Below, in pieces: positions 1 to 8,303 of a stretch of DNA of 64,000 nt (position 1 is the stretch's first letter; each line of letters opens with the position of its first letter). Under the pieces are notes generated by a model. That model ran no database searches. It was not told where the DNA came from and saw only the letters and a program-made list of their open reading frames with translations. The position numbers and the translations under genes were made by a program. Origin of the DNA: Chitinophagaceae bacterium (GTDB lineage Bacteria; Bacteroidota; Bacteroidia; Chitinophagales; Chitinophagaceae); NCBI GenBank assembly GCA_019638595.1, contig JAHBTJ010000023.1:1-64000 (forward strand), written 5' to 3'.

Positions 1-654
1 CTTACTGAACTGCAGCTCGCATTCAGCCGCGATGGTTTCCATTGGGACAGGGCAAATCGGCAAACATTTATCGGAGCTTCGTTGAAAAAAGAAAGCTGGG
101 AGCGGGCATATGTTCATTCGATTGGCGGTGTCTGCAATATTGTAGGTGACAAGCTTTATTTTTATTACACTGCTTTCAAGGGAGACGAAACAAAAAGCAA
201 ATCACCCTATTTCGATTATTACAGCGGCATGTATGCCAATGCTGCGGTCGGATTGGCAACCCTTCGCAGGGACGGCTTTGCATCTATGGATGCAGGCAGT
301 GCAGAAAAGGTACTGCTGACAAGACCTCTTGAGTTCAGCGGTAGCTACCTATTTGTGAATGCAGATTGTCCACAAGGGAAGTTACTTGCCGAACTATGTG
401 ATACAAATGGTTTTCCCTTGCCAGGTTTTGCCAGGGAGAATTGCACTCCTATCGGCCTCGACAGTACTCGTACAATGCTTCAATGGGGGGAGAATAAGAG
501 CCTGCAGGATCTGGACTGTAAAAAAATCAGGATAAAATTCTTTTTTACTAACTGTAAGCTATATGCTTTTTGGATAAGCAAATCCATCGAAGGCGTAAGC
601 GGAGGAGCAACAGCAGCCGGAGGACCGGGACTCAATAGTACCTGGGACGAATAA
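1..654 (+). CDS. GH32-like five-bladed beta-propeller glycosidase family protein, C-terminal part
   Basis: The frame is open from the first base, so the gene begins left of the window; 217 residues are visible. The visible N-terminal stretch reads AFSRDGFHWDR, a blade motif of glycoside hydrolase families with five-bladed propellers. It continues through YFYYTAF and LRRDGFASMDAG to a jelly-roll-like tail with TRPLEFSG and the ending GGPGLNSTWDE, a pattern shared by secreted hypothetical glycosidases related to GH32/GH43. The catalytic N-terminal blades lie outside the window, so substrate and activity cannot be judged. A TTG at 82 could start a shorter frame, but homology runs upstream of it. 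Confidence 0.75.
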   Translation, partial: LTELQLAFSRDGFHWDRANRQTFIGASLKKESWERAYVHSIGGVCNIVGDKLYFYYTAFKGDETKSKSPYFDYYSGMYANAAVGLATLRRDGFASMDAGSAEKVLLTRPLEFSGSYLFVNADCPQGKLLAELCDTNGFPLPGFARENCTPIGLDSTRTMLQWGENKSLQDLDCKKIRIKFFFTNCKLYAFWISKSIEGVSGGATAAGGPGLNSTWDE

Positions 655-1299
655 CTCCGATAAGAAGAGGTTTAAGCATAATAAAGTAGCCGCAAACATA
701 ATTAGCGTAGGGGGTATCAATTATTGCGACCACTAATGCTGATTTTCGGTGGTTTATTCTCTCGACAAAACTAGATTTCAATGGAACTCTTGGTGGCGAA
801 ATTGAGATTGGTAATTGCCTTATTTTCTGCCGGGCTAATACTTTTTTTTGAAATGCTGGTGAAATTGTTTTGTATGGCTTCACTTTTGAAATGAGTATAA
901 GCAGTTTGTGCTTGTATAAAGTGTAATTCATGAAGTAAAATTAGTAATTAGTTTTTCATCTGCATTAGATTTGAATATTGTTGCAGCATCCAAAAAATCT
1001 AATTCCTGTGGGTTCATAGCCTCGGAAACAAAGCAAAAAAACGCCGGGTGATTGTCTGCCTTTAATTAATGATTAATATTTTTACCCAGGTAGTATACCC
1101 CGAATTAAAAACCAGCACGCAGGTTAAATTATTTGCAACCGGCGAGCCTGTAGTGGCCGAGCAACTGGAAGTATATGAGATGTCGGAGACGAATAATTAT
1201 TGAAATGGCATTGATTCATTCAAAATATTTGCAGCAGCTTTGCTATAGCGGCAGGAAGGGCAACAAAGGAAAAGGAATGTTGATAAGGCGCTCTTCCTG
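655..1299. other. Gene-poor gap with one decayed coding fragment
   Basis: No convincing intact gene is present between the GH32-like gene and gldD. A minus-strand open frame at 632-931 has no recognisable features. The only coding-like stretch is the short glycosidase-like fragment at 1069-1203. The rest is AT-rich and contains no strong hairpin that I can see. Confidence 0.6.
1069..1203 (+). pseudogene. Fragment resembling the C-terminal end of a GH32-type glycosidase
   Basis: A 44-residue frame starts MINIFTQVVYPELK and ends LEVYEMSETNNY. This resembles the last beta-strands of GH32 C-terminal domains, where a xxVFP/VYP strand, an acidic or charged strand and a final L-x-V-Y-x-M/L strand close the sandwich. 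An in-frame stop lies directly upstream, at 1063-1065. It may be the leftover end of a second glycosidase gene, which would fit the GH32-like gene just upstream. Similarity is judged by eye over a short span, so a chance frame is possible. Confidence 0.4.
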
Positions 1300-1956
1300 T
1301 TACCGGCTGCCTGCCTGTTTCCATTTCAGCGTATTAACCATGTGCTGCATGTCTTTTTCGAGGAAGTTGTAAACAATGTTCAGGGAATCTTCGTTAGGAG
1401 TGGCGTTAAAATAAAGCGCGCCGCGTAAAAAATGCTTTACCGAATCGGTAGCGTAAAATTGCCTGCCTGTGGCTGCATTACCGCCAATTGAAAAAAATAC
1501 GCCTTCTATTCCCGCAGGGGTTCTAAAAACCGAGTCCTGGATGGAAGATGCCCTTGAGGTATGCTTGTAAGTAATTTTATAGGCTTCTTCGCGCAGGTTT
1601 TCAAATGTATTGGTGGTAGATGAGTCCCTGTATCCATTATCGGTTTTCACTTTGTATACCGATCGTCCGCCAATGGTTTTGTAGCTGAGGTATATGCGCG
1701 CGTTAAAATCAGGAAAGTCAATATTGATCCAATAAGGATTGTCCGGGTTGTCGTCTAAAAAGCTGCTGTCTTTCGCAATATTGCTGTATACAGGATATTC
1801 AAAGCTGTAGGGGTAGCCGGTTTCCTGAAAAGGCTGGTATTGATGTTCGGGAAAGCTGATAGAAAAGTACCCTCTTGGGCGGGGTGTATAATCGCTGTTA
1901 CACGAAAATAAGATCAGTATAACGGCAGCCAGAAAAATCGTACCGGTTTGTTTCAT
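1300..1956 (-). CDS. gldD: Gliding motility lipoprotein GldD
   Basis: The 218-residue protein begins with a lipoprotein signal whose lipobox ends LFSC at Cys19. The NSDYTPRPRGYFSISFPEH stretch that follows is the hallmark start of GldD. In Flavobacterium, GldD is a membrane lipoprotein needed for gliding and linked to type IX secretion; its biochemical role is not settled. It lies 22 bases downstream of gldE, the usual partner, at the end of the minus-strand order mutY-ssb-gldE-gldD that is common in Bacteroidota. Length fits the family. Gliding itself cannot be inferred, because gldD also occurs in non-gliding members. Confidence 0.93.
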   Translation of the reverse strand: MKQTGTIFLAAVILILFSCNSDYTPRPRGYFSISFPEHQYQPFQETGYPYSFEYPVYSNIAKDSSFLDDNPDNPYWINIDFPDFNARIYLSYKTIGGRSVYKVKTDNGYRDSSTTNTFENLREEAYKITYKHTSRASSIQDSVFRTPAGIEGVFFSIGGNAATGRQFYATDSVKHFLRGALYFNATPNEDSLNIVYNFLEKDMQHMVNTLKWKQAGSR

Positions 1957-1978
1957 AGCTTTACTATTTTGTAACCGG

Positions 1979-3358
1979 TTATTGGTTGGGCAATGCCTGT
2001 ATGGTTACTTTTACTTTTTTAATCCTGTTTTTATCTATTTCCATTACGGTAAACTCAAAATCTCCAATAGGGATCACCTGGCTTTCTTTCGGAATTTCTC
2101 CTGCCAGCTCAAGCACCAATCCCGCAAGGGATTCACTTTCGCCCCGTACCTGGTCAAATGTATCTGTCGGCAGCCCCATGGCCTTGCATGCATCTGTGAT
2201 CATAATGCGCCCTTCAAATATATAATTGTGATCATCAATTTTTTTGTTCACGCTTTCTTCATCATCAAATTCATCCCTTATATCGCCGATGATCTCTTCC
2301 ATAATATCTTCCATGGTTACAATGCCTTCCGTGCCACCGAACTCATCTACCACAACGGCAAAGTGTGTACCTTTTCTCTGTAATTCTTTCAGCAGGTCTT
2401 TAATAAGGTTTTGCTCCGGAACAAAATAAGGCTGGCGGATGAGCAGGCGCCAGTCGTATTCCTCTTTTTCCCCGATATGGGGTAACACATCTTTGGTGTG
2501 AATAATGCCTACCACATCATCCAAGCTGCCCTTATATACCGGGAGCCGCGAATAATGCAGCTCTTCTATTTTTTTAACAAGATCGGGAAAGCTCATTTCG
2601 TAATTAATAGCGCTTACGTCGAGCCGTGTGCGCATGATCTGCTTTACCGTAACCTGGCCGAACCTGGCAATACCACGCAGGATGTTTTTTTCCTCTTCGG
2701 TTGTATGTTCGTTCGTGTTCATCTCAATGGCCTGGTCTATATCTTCCGGGTTGTATACATGATGTTCTTTAATGCCCCCAAAGCTTCTTTCTATACCGTC
2801 GGAAAATTTGGTGAATGACCGGCTCATGCTGCCAAAAAAAGCATCCAGTATTTCAACCAGCAGCGACGCGCTGTAAGCCACGCGCAAATTATTTTGAGTA
2901 GCCCATACCTTAGGCAGTATTTCTCCAAAAAATACCAGGAGAAATACAATCACAAAAAGCTTTATAAAAAAATTGAGCCCGGTATTAGCCTCTTCAAGAA
3001 ATTCATCCATCAGCACATTGGCAACGATAATGGTACCGATGTTTACAAATATGCCTGATACCTGCAGTGTGGTAAGCAGCTTTTTGGGATGATCAAGAAG
3101 GGCAATGATCCTTCTGGCCGCAGGATGCTGTTTGGTTTTAAGCATATTGATATCGCGGTAGCCCAACGAAAAAAAGGCTACTTCGGCGCCCGACAGGAAA
3201 AAGGATATGATCAGTAAAACGGTAAGCAGTATAAGCAGGATGGTAAAGCTTTGCGGGTTTACAGCCAGTAAAAATGGCTTAAAAGCAGTAAGGCTAAAAT
3301 ATGCTGCCAGTGGATAATCCAAAATATTGGTTTTAGATGAATAATGTATCGTAATCAT
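1979..3358 (-). CDS. gldE: Gliding motility-associated protein GldE (HlyC/CorC family)
   Basis: The 459-residue inner-membrane protein has a DUF21 (CNNM-type) membrane domain at roughly residues 35-200 with hydrophobic helices. Two CBS domains follow at about 225-340 (GIIHTKDVLPHI, VVVDEFGGTEGIVTMEDIMEEIIG), then a C-terminal CorC_HlyC domain. This is the layout of CorC/CNNM ion-transport-related proteins. Its place directly before gldD identifies it as GldE, which in Flavobacterium supports GldD function. The N-terminus carries about 35 residues before the first clear helix, so a later start is possible, but no better ATG precedes the membrane domain. Confidence 0.92.
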   Translation of the reverse strand: MITIHYSSKTNILDYPLAAYFSLTAFKPFLLAVNPQSFTILLILLTVLLIISFFLSGAEVAFFSLGYRDINMLKTKQHPAARRIIALLDHPKKLLTTLQVSGIFVNIGTIIVANVLMDEFLEEANTGLNFFIKLFVIVFLLVFFGEILPKVWATQNNLRVAYSASLLVEILDAFFGSMSRSFTKFSDGIERSFGGIKEHHVYNPEDIDQAIEMNTNEHTTEEEKNILRGIARFGQVTVKQIMRTRLDVSAINYEMSFPDLVKKIEELHYSRLPVYKGSLDDVVGIIHTKDVLPHIGEKEEYDWRLLIRQPYFVPEQNLIKDLLKELQRKGTHFAVVVDEFGGTEGIVTMEDIMEEIIGDIRDEFDDEESVNKKIDDHNYIFEGRIMITDACKAMGLPTDTFDQVRGESESLAGLVLELAGEIPKESQVIPIGDFEFTVMEIDKNRIKKVKVTIQALPNQ

Positions 3359-3421
3359 AAAGGCAGGTCAACCGGCCTGCCTGGTACACTAACGTACAAA
3401 AATAAGTATTCGTGTAAAATA

Positions 3422-3859
3422 TTAAAAAGCCATGTTTTCCGGCGCATCAGGGGGCGGGGGAGGAACATCACTGTTAAATCCTTCTATATGATCGTTGTGC
3501 TGACCAGAAACGCCATGACCTCCGTCCAGCCTTTTATCCAGCATGATCAGGTTGTCTCCCACCACCTCGGTAGCAAATTTTCGATTGCCTTCTTTATCTT
3601 CCCAACTGCGGGTACGCAGGCGTCCTTCAATATACACCAGGCTTCCTTTGTGCAGGTATTTCTGTGCCAGCTCCGCCAGCCCGCGCCATAAAACTATTGT
3701 ATGCCACTCTGTTTGGCTCACCAGCTTTCCGGTACGGTCTTTAAACGTTTCTGTGGTTGCTAATGGAAATTTTGCTACCGCTATATTTCCTTCCAGGAAC
3801 TGAATGTCCGGATCCTTGCCAAGGTTACCGATTAACATTACTCTGTTTACACCACGCAT
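3422..3859 (-). CDS. ssb: Single-stranded DNA-binding protein
   Basis: SSB coats single-stranded DNA in replication, recombination and repair. The start at 3859 gives MRGVNRVMLIGNLGKDPD, the standard SSB beginning; an upstream in-frame ATG at 3883 would add eight atypical residues. The OB-fold covers about residues 3-105, with LAELAQKYLHKGSLVYIEGRLRTRSW. The tail is proline-rich and ends PENMAF. This keeps a C-terminal Phe but is less acidic than the DDIPF tip known to dock repair proteins. The gene sits between mutY and gldE on the same strand, and co-transcription is likely. Confidence 0.95.
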   Translation of the reverse strand: MRGVNRVMLIGNLGKDPDIQFLEGNIAVAKFPLATTETFKDRTGKLVSQTEWHTIVLWRGLAELAQKYLHKGSLVYIEGRLRTRSWEDKEGNRKFATEVVGDNLIMLDKRLDGGHGVSGQHNDHIEGFNSDVPPPPPDAPENMAF

Positions 3860-3900
3860 ATAACTGATTTTTGATTCAATCAATAGAGCTTACCTCATCA

Positions 3901-4971
3901 TTACTGACTTAAATTTACATTTTTTTCCCGCAAATAAGTAATGATAAATTTGGGAAAGGCCAAATGTTCGAGTGTGCGGTAAGTTACAGCCTTAAATGCT
4001 GCACCCAGTACGGGCGGTTTTGATAGCTGAACTTCTATAAACATGCCATGCAGGGTTTGGTGGGTCAACTGTTGCTTATACTCTTTTGAAACCGACAGGA
4101 TAACAGACTGCTTTTGTCCGAAAATAAATTTTAACGCGGCGGTTTTTTTTAACGCTTCAATTGTTAACGGCTTGTTTGACTCCAGCAGGTAAAACTCGTG
4201 CAGGTGCTGCCAAATGTCTTTTTCCAGGCGTTGCCTTACATATAATTTCCCCCCGAAATGGAGAACCAGGTAATAGAACCAGCGGTTTTTTTTTAGGATC
4301 TTCTTTTCTTTTACCGGCAGCAGCCCCACTTTCTTTTCTTTTAAGGCAATGCATTTGCCGGCTAACGGGCATTCATTACAAAGAGGCGCCTGTGGTTTGC
4401 AGACTGTTGCTCCAAAATCCATAATAGCCTGGTTGTACAAGCCCGGATTTTTTTTGTCGAGCAGGTCAAAAGCCAGTTGGTTAAAAACCTGCTTTCCTTT
4501 TGTAGTGTCTGCAGGAATGTCAATACCAAAAAAACGGGCTATGATCCGCTGCACATTTCCGTCTACCACGGCATAGGGCAAATTAAAGGCGAACGAAGCA
4601 ATGGCTGCTGCCGTATAGGGGCCTATTCCCTTTAATGCCAGTATGTTATCATAATCTGTGGGAAACTTTCCGCCATACCCGGTGTCAATGATTTTGGCGG
4701 TAGCTATCAGGTTGCGGCACCGCGAGTAATAACCCAATCCCTCCCATAGTTTAAACACTTTTGTTTCGGGCGCTTTTGCAAGCTGTGTTATGGTGGAAAA
4801 ATGTTCTATGAACTTCAAATAATAGTTCCAGCCCTGCTCCACACGTGTTTGCTGAAGGATGATTTCGCTCAGCCATATTTTATAAGGATCTTTTTCCCCC
4901 TTCCACGGCATGTCTCTTTTATTCGAGTTTTTATTCCACTCCAGCAGCTTTTTTCTGAAAAAAATGTTCAT
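3901..4971 (-). CDS. mutY: A/G-specific adenine glycosylase MutY
   Basis: MutY removes adenine mispaired with 8-oxoguanine in base excision repair. The 356-residue sequence has the catalytic Glu36 in WLSEIILQQT, the helix-hairpin-helix LKGIGPYTAAAI near residue 113, and the catalytic Asp137 in VVDGNVQR. A [4Fe-4S] cluster motif follows with Cys191, Cys198, Cys201 and Cys207 (C-x6-C-x2-C-x5-C). The C-terminal third is the NUDIX-like domain that reads 8-oxoG. The gene is divergent from the HU gene and leads the minus-strand run toward ssb, gldE and gldD. Confidence 0.95.
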   Translation of the reverse strand: MNIFFRKKLLEWNKNSNKRDMPWKGEKDPYKIWLSEIILQQTRVEQGWNYYLKFIEHFSTITQLAKAPETKVFKLWEGLGYYSRCRNLIATAKIIDTGYGGKFPTDYDNILALKGIGPYTAAAIASFAFNLPYAVVDGNVQRIIARFFGIDIPADTTKGKQVFNQLAFDLLDKKNPGLYNQAIMDFGATVCKPQAPLCNECPLAGKCIALKEKKVGLLPVKEKKILKKNRWFYYLVLHFGGKLYVRQRLEKDIWQHLHEFYLLESNKPLTIEALKKTAALKFIFGQKQSVILSVSKEYKQQLTHQTLHGMFIEVQLSKPPVLGAAFKAVTYRTLEHLAFPKFIITYLREKNVNLSQ

Positions 4972-5205
4972 TGGGCGATAATTGGCTGTTATTCAACAAA
5001 ATGGCTCTTTATTTGTTGGCAGGATATACAATTTTATTAATTTAACTGCGTTCAGTAATAAGTTCATGCAAATTGAAGCAATAAATTGGTTTTCTTTCAA
5101 CTATAAATGGGTTGAAAAAAAATTTTTGTGCTAAATAGCTTGCAGGGAATACAAGATTTTCGTTATTTTATCGTTGAAATTCATTTACTTATAAAATACA
5201 ATACC

Positions 5206-5538
5206 ATGCGAAAAGCTGATCTTATCAACAATATCTCTGAAAAAACAGGAATTCCTAAAGTGGATGTGCTGGTTACGCTTGAAACCATGTTTAAAGAGGT
5301 AAAAGAAAATCTTGCTAACGGTGAAAATATTTATATCCGTGGCTTCGGTAGTTTTATAACAAAGAAACGTGCTGCCAAAATAGGACGTAACATCAAGAAA
5401 AACACGGCAGTACATATTCCCGAACATTATATTCCCGCTTTTAAACCCGCTAAAGAATTTGTACAGGAAGTTAAAAAACTGCAATCTGCCAAGCCGGTTG
5501 AAGAGAATTTTGGCGACGAGACGGAAGATAGCATTTAA
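5206..5538 (+). CDS. HU-family DNA-binding protein
   Basis: HU-type proteins bend and compact DNA as dimers. The start at 5206 gives MRKADLINNISEKTGIPK, the usual HU beginning; the frame stays open upstream to 5128, but that part is atypical. The 110-residue protein has the DNA-binding arm core VKENLANGENIYIRGFGSF, then KKRAAKIGRNIKKNTAVHIPEHYIPAFKPAKEF. About 20 extra acidic residues follow the standard fold. Whether it is HU or the related IHF-like variant cannot be decided from sequence alone. Confidence 0.93.
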   Translation: MRKADLINNISEKTGIPKVDVLVTLETMFKEVKENLANGENIYIRGFGSFITKKRAAKIGRNIKKNTAVHIPEHYIPAFKPAKEFVQEVKKLQSAKPVEENFGDETEDSI

Positions 5539-5543
5539 CTTTG
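5536..5543 (+). promoter_or_regulatory. Candidate -7 box TAACTTTG for the TPR gene
   Basis: TAACTTTG matches the Bacteroidota -7 consensus TAnnTTTG and overlaps the HU stop codon. It lies 17 bases before the GTG start at 5561, a normal spacing for a short leader. No clear TTG -33 box was seen. Confidence 0.45.
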
Positions 5544-5560
5544 CCGGAAATTGAAGCATA

Positions 5561-6412
5561 GTGAAAAAACAACAGTTGATTGTTGTGGCATCTGGGCTCA
5601 TTTTACTACTGAGCCTTTATTTTTTTGGAAGAACCAAACCCAACGCCACAAAACAGCCGGTTGCGCAGGCAACTCATACCGACCATGCCGATGACCAGTT
5701 AGACACGAAACAGATACTGGAAACCGCGAAGTCCCGGCTTTCGCCCGAACAGCAGGCATGGGTTACCGCAAAGGAAAATTCTATTATCAGGGGCGACCTG
5801 GCGGGGCAAAAAATTCAGTTATATGATGAACTGGCTACTTTCTGGAAAGATTCAGCCCACGTTTTTGAGCCCTTTATTTACTACCTGGGAGAAAAGTCCA
5901 AATTGGAAAATTCTGAAAAAAACCTCACCTTTGCTGCCCATTTGTATTTAAAGCAGTTAAAAACTGCCGACCAGCATTCGGTGCAGGTATGGATGGCTAA
6001 CCAGGCGGCCGACCTTTTTAAACACGCTTTGCAGGTAAATCCCAACAACGATTCCAGCAAAGTTGGATTAGGAAGTTGCTATATATATGGCGCTTCGGGT
6101 GCGTCAAGCCCTATGGAAGGCATTCAAAGAATACTGGAAGTGGCGAAGGAAGATTCCACGAATATGTATGCACAGTTTATGTTGGGGTATGGTGGAATTA
6201 TGACAGGGCAGGTGGATAAGGCTATAGAAAGATTCAATACGGTCTTAAAAGCCGATCCCAATAATGTAGAGGCGATTTTTTTACTGGCCGAAGCATATGA
6301 AAGGCATGGTGAAAACAGTAAAGCCGCCGAATGGTACGAAAACGGGAAAAGGTTTGTACAAAACCCGGAAGCATTAAAAGAAATAGAAGAAAGAATTAAA
6401 GCATTAAAATAA
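5561..6412 (+). CDS. Membrane-anchored tetratricopeptide repeat protein
   Basis: The 283-residue protein starts at GTG with a single N-terminal hydrophobic segment (LIVVASGLILLLSLYFFG), so it is probably anchored in the inner membrane with a periplasmic body. Near the C-terminus are TPR-like helices: HALQVNPNNDSSKVGLGSCYIY, MLGYGGIMTGQVDKAIERFNTVLKADP, and AIFLLAEAYERHGENSKAAEWYENG. TPR domains bind partner proteins; the partner here is unknown. The neighbourhood HU-TPR-small basic protein-RNase G recurs in Bacteroidota. Confidence 0.85.
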   Translation: MKKQQLIVVASGLILLLSLYFFGRTKPNATKQPVAQATHTDHADDQLDTKQILETAKSRLSPEQQAWVTAKENSIIRGDLAGQKIQLYDELATFWKDSAHVFEPFIYYLGEKSKLENSEKNLTFAAHLYLKQLKTADQHSVQVWMANQAADLFKHALQVNPNNDSSKVGLGSCYIYGASGASSPMEGIQRILEVAKEDSTNMYAQFMLGYGGIMTGQVDKAIERFNTVLKADPNNVEAIFLLAEAYERHGENSKAAEWYENGKRFVQNPEALKEIEERIKALK

Positions 6413-6438
6413 TTACCTAACAAAAATTCATTTGGTTT

Positions 6439-6534
6439 ATGCCTTGTGGTAAAAAAAGAAAACGTCATAAAATTGCTACCCATAAGCGCAAAAAGCGCCT
6501 GAGAAAGAATCGTCACAAGAAAAAGAATAAATAA
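6439..6534 (+). CDS. Small basic AURKAIP1/COX24-domain protein (bS22/mS38-like)
   Basis: A 31-residue protein starts MPCGKKRKRHKIATHKRKKR and ends KKKNK; more than half of its residues are Lys, Arg or His. The KRKRHKxxxHKRKKRLRKxRHKK pattern is the COX24_C/AURKAIP1 motif. In mitochondria this family is ribosomal protein mS38, and in Actinobacteria it is bS22, so a small-subunit ribosomal protein is the likely role (inference). It is 26 bases after the TPR gene and upstream of RNase G. Such a short gene is easily missed by automatic callers. Confidence 0.85.
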   Translation: MPCGKKRKRHKIATHKRKKRLRKNRHKKKNK

Positions 6535-6713
6535 ACTGCTGCTTAATTCTTCTTTTAAGCTGTTTGCATACAACGCAACAGCATGTGTTTGATTGAGAAA
6601 CTGATATACCCGTGTGCGTTTGCTGTTATTTTGGGGGAAGTATGCCTGCAAACAATCCTCATACTCGGTTTCTGTTGTAGTTACAATTGGTGGGTTATTA
6701 AAAGGCTTTTTGC

Positions 6714-8255
6714 TTGAACAAAGAACTAATTATTAATGCAGCCCCTGTGGGTGTGGAGATCGCTCTCCTGGAAGATAAAAAACTGGTTGAATTGCACCAC
6801 GAAAAAGCAGATGCCAGTTTTGCCGTAGGCGATCTATACCTCGGGAAAGTTAAAAAACTCATTCCCGGGCTGAATGCTGCATTTGTGGATGTGGGGTTTG
6901 AAAAAGACGCGTTCCTTCACTATACGGATCTGAGTCCGTATGCCCGTTCCCTGCTTAAGTTTACACAGCAGGCAATGAACGATAACGGAGGATTCGATTT
7001 TTCGCAGTTCCATACAGAGCCTGAAATTGTTAAAACAGGTAAGATCAATGAAGTGCTTGGGCAAAAGCCCAATATACTGGTTCAGATATTAAAAGAACCT
7101 ATAGCGGCTAAAGGTCCCAGGCTGAGTTGTGAAATTTCCCTGCCGGGGCGTTTTGTAGTAGTTACTCCATTCAATGATATTATCGCGGTATCGCGCAAAA
7201 TACATTCTTCCGAAGAACGTAAGCGGTTACATAAGATCGTAGAATCTATTAAGCCTAAAAACTTTGGGGTGATTGTGCGTACGGCCGCCGAAGGAAAAAA
7301 CACCGCGGAACTGCACGAAGATCTGCTGATGCTGGTAGAAAGCTGGAAAAACCTTCAACAGAACCTGAAAGGCGCTACTGCCCCCTGTAAAATTTTAAGC
7401 GAGCAAACCAAAACTACCAGCATGCTGCGCGACCTGTTGAATGAAGACTTTAACAGGATTGTGGTAAACGACAAGAATATTTACAACGATACCCGCAACT
7501 ATATTCAAAAAATAGCTCCTGAAAAAAGGGAGATCGTTACTTTTTACAATAACGGCGCGCCGGTTTTTGACCAGTACGGCATCACCAAACAGGTTAAAGC
7601 TTCGTTTGGAAAAACAGTGAACCTGCCCAGCGGCGCTTATCTTATTATTGAGCATACCGAAGCCCTGCATGTAATTGATGTGAACAGCGGCTACAAAAGC
7701 GTGAGCAATAACCAGGAAATGAATGCGCTGGAAACCAACCTGGAAGCCGCAGCGGAAATTGCACGCCAGTTACGCCTGCGCGACCTGGGGGGGATTATTG
7801 TGGTTGACTTTATTGATATGAAATTGCCTGATAATAAGCGTAAGCTGATAGAGGCAATGGAAGAGTTTATGAAAGCCGACAGGGCCAAGCATGCCGTGCT
7901 GCCTATTTCAAAGTTCGGGCTTATGCAGATCACCCGGCAACGTATGAAGCCGGAGGTTACCATCAACACGCAGGAAACCTGCCCAACCTGTAACGGAACC
8001 GGTAAAATTTCGTCTACACTGGTGCTGGAAGATGAAATTGAAAAGAACCTCAGCTACCTGGTAATGCAAAAGCACAAAGGGCTTACCATTGTAGTACATC
8101 CCATCATATACGCTTATCTCACCAAAGGCTGGATCTCGATCCGCAGGAAATGGAGCTGGAAATACAAACAAAAAATAAAGCTGAAAGCGCATAACAATTA
8201 TTACCTCACCGAGTTCCATTTTTTTGACAGCAATGAGGAGGAGATAAAATTATAG
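6714..8255 (+). CDS. rng: Ribonuclease G (RNase E/G family)
   Basis: This endoribonuclease processes rRNA and mRNA. The TTG start at 6714 gives MNKELIINAAPVGVEIALLED, the usual start of the family, with no alternative ATG nearby. The S1 domain spans about residues 36-130 (GKVKKLIPGLNAAFVDVGFEKDAFLH). The DNase I-like catalytic site shows Asp322 in VIDVNSGYKS and Asp365 in VVDFIDMK, matching the magnesium-binding pair of E. coli RNase E. The zinc-link is Cys423-x2-Cys426 (CPTCNGTG). At 513 residues it is RNase G-sized and lacks the long RNase E scaffold tail. Confidence 0.95.
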   Translation: MNKELIINAAPVGVEIALLEDKKLVELHHEKADASFAVGDLYLGKVKKLIPGLNAAFVDVGFEKDAFLHYTDLSPYARSLLKFTQQAMNDNGGFDFSQFHTEPEIVKTGKINEVLGQKPNILVQILKEPIAAKGPRLSCEISLPGRFVVVTPFNDIIAVSRKIHSSEERKRLHKIVESIKPKNFGVIVRTAAEGKNTAELHEDLLMLVESWKNLQQNLKGATAPCKILSEQTKTTSMLRDLLNEDFNRIVVNDKNIYNDTRNYIQKIAPEKREIVTFYNNGAPVFDQYGITKQVKASFGKTVNLPSGAYLIIEHTEALHVIDVNSGYKSVSNNQEMNALETNLEAAAEIARQLRLRDLGGIIVVDFIDMKLPDNKRKLIEAMEEFMKADRAKHAVLPISKFGLMQITRQRMKPEVTINTQETCPTCNGTGKISSTLVLEDEIEKNLSYLVMQKHKGLTIVVHPIIYAYLTKGWISIRRKWSWKYKQKIKLKAHNNYYLTEFHFFDSNEEEIKL

Positions 8256-8303
8256 CGCTGATTTTTGATGTAGGATGAAATACGCTAAAGGAAGCGTCAA
8301 AAA

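Noticed and set aside
632-931. 99-residue open frame on the minus strand
   Set aside because: No signal, domain or plausible context; it overlaps the end of the GH32-like gene and has the look of a chance frame in AT-rich DNA.
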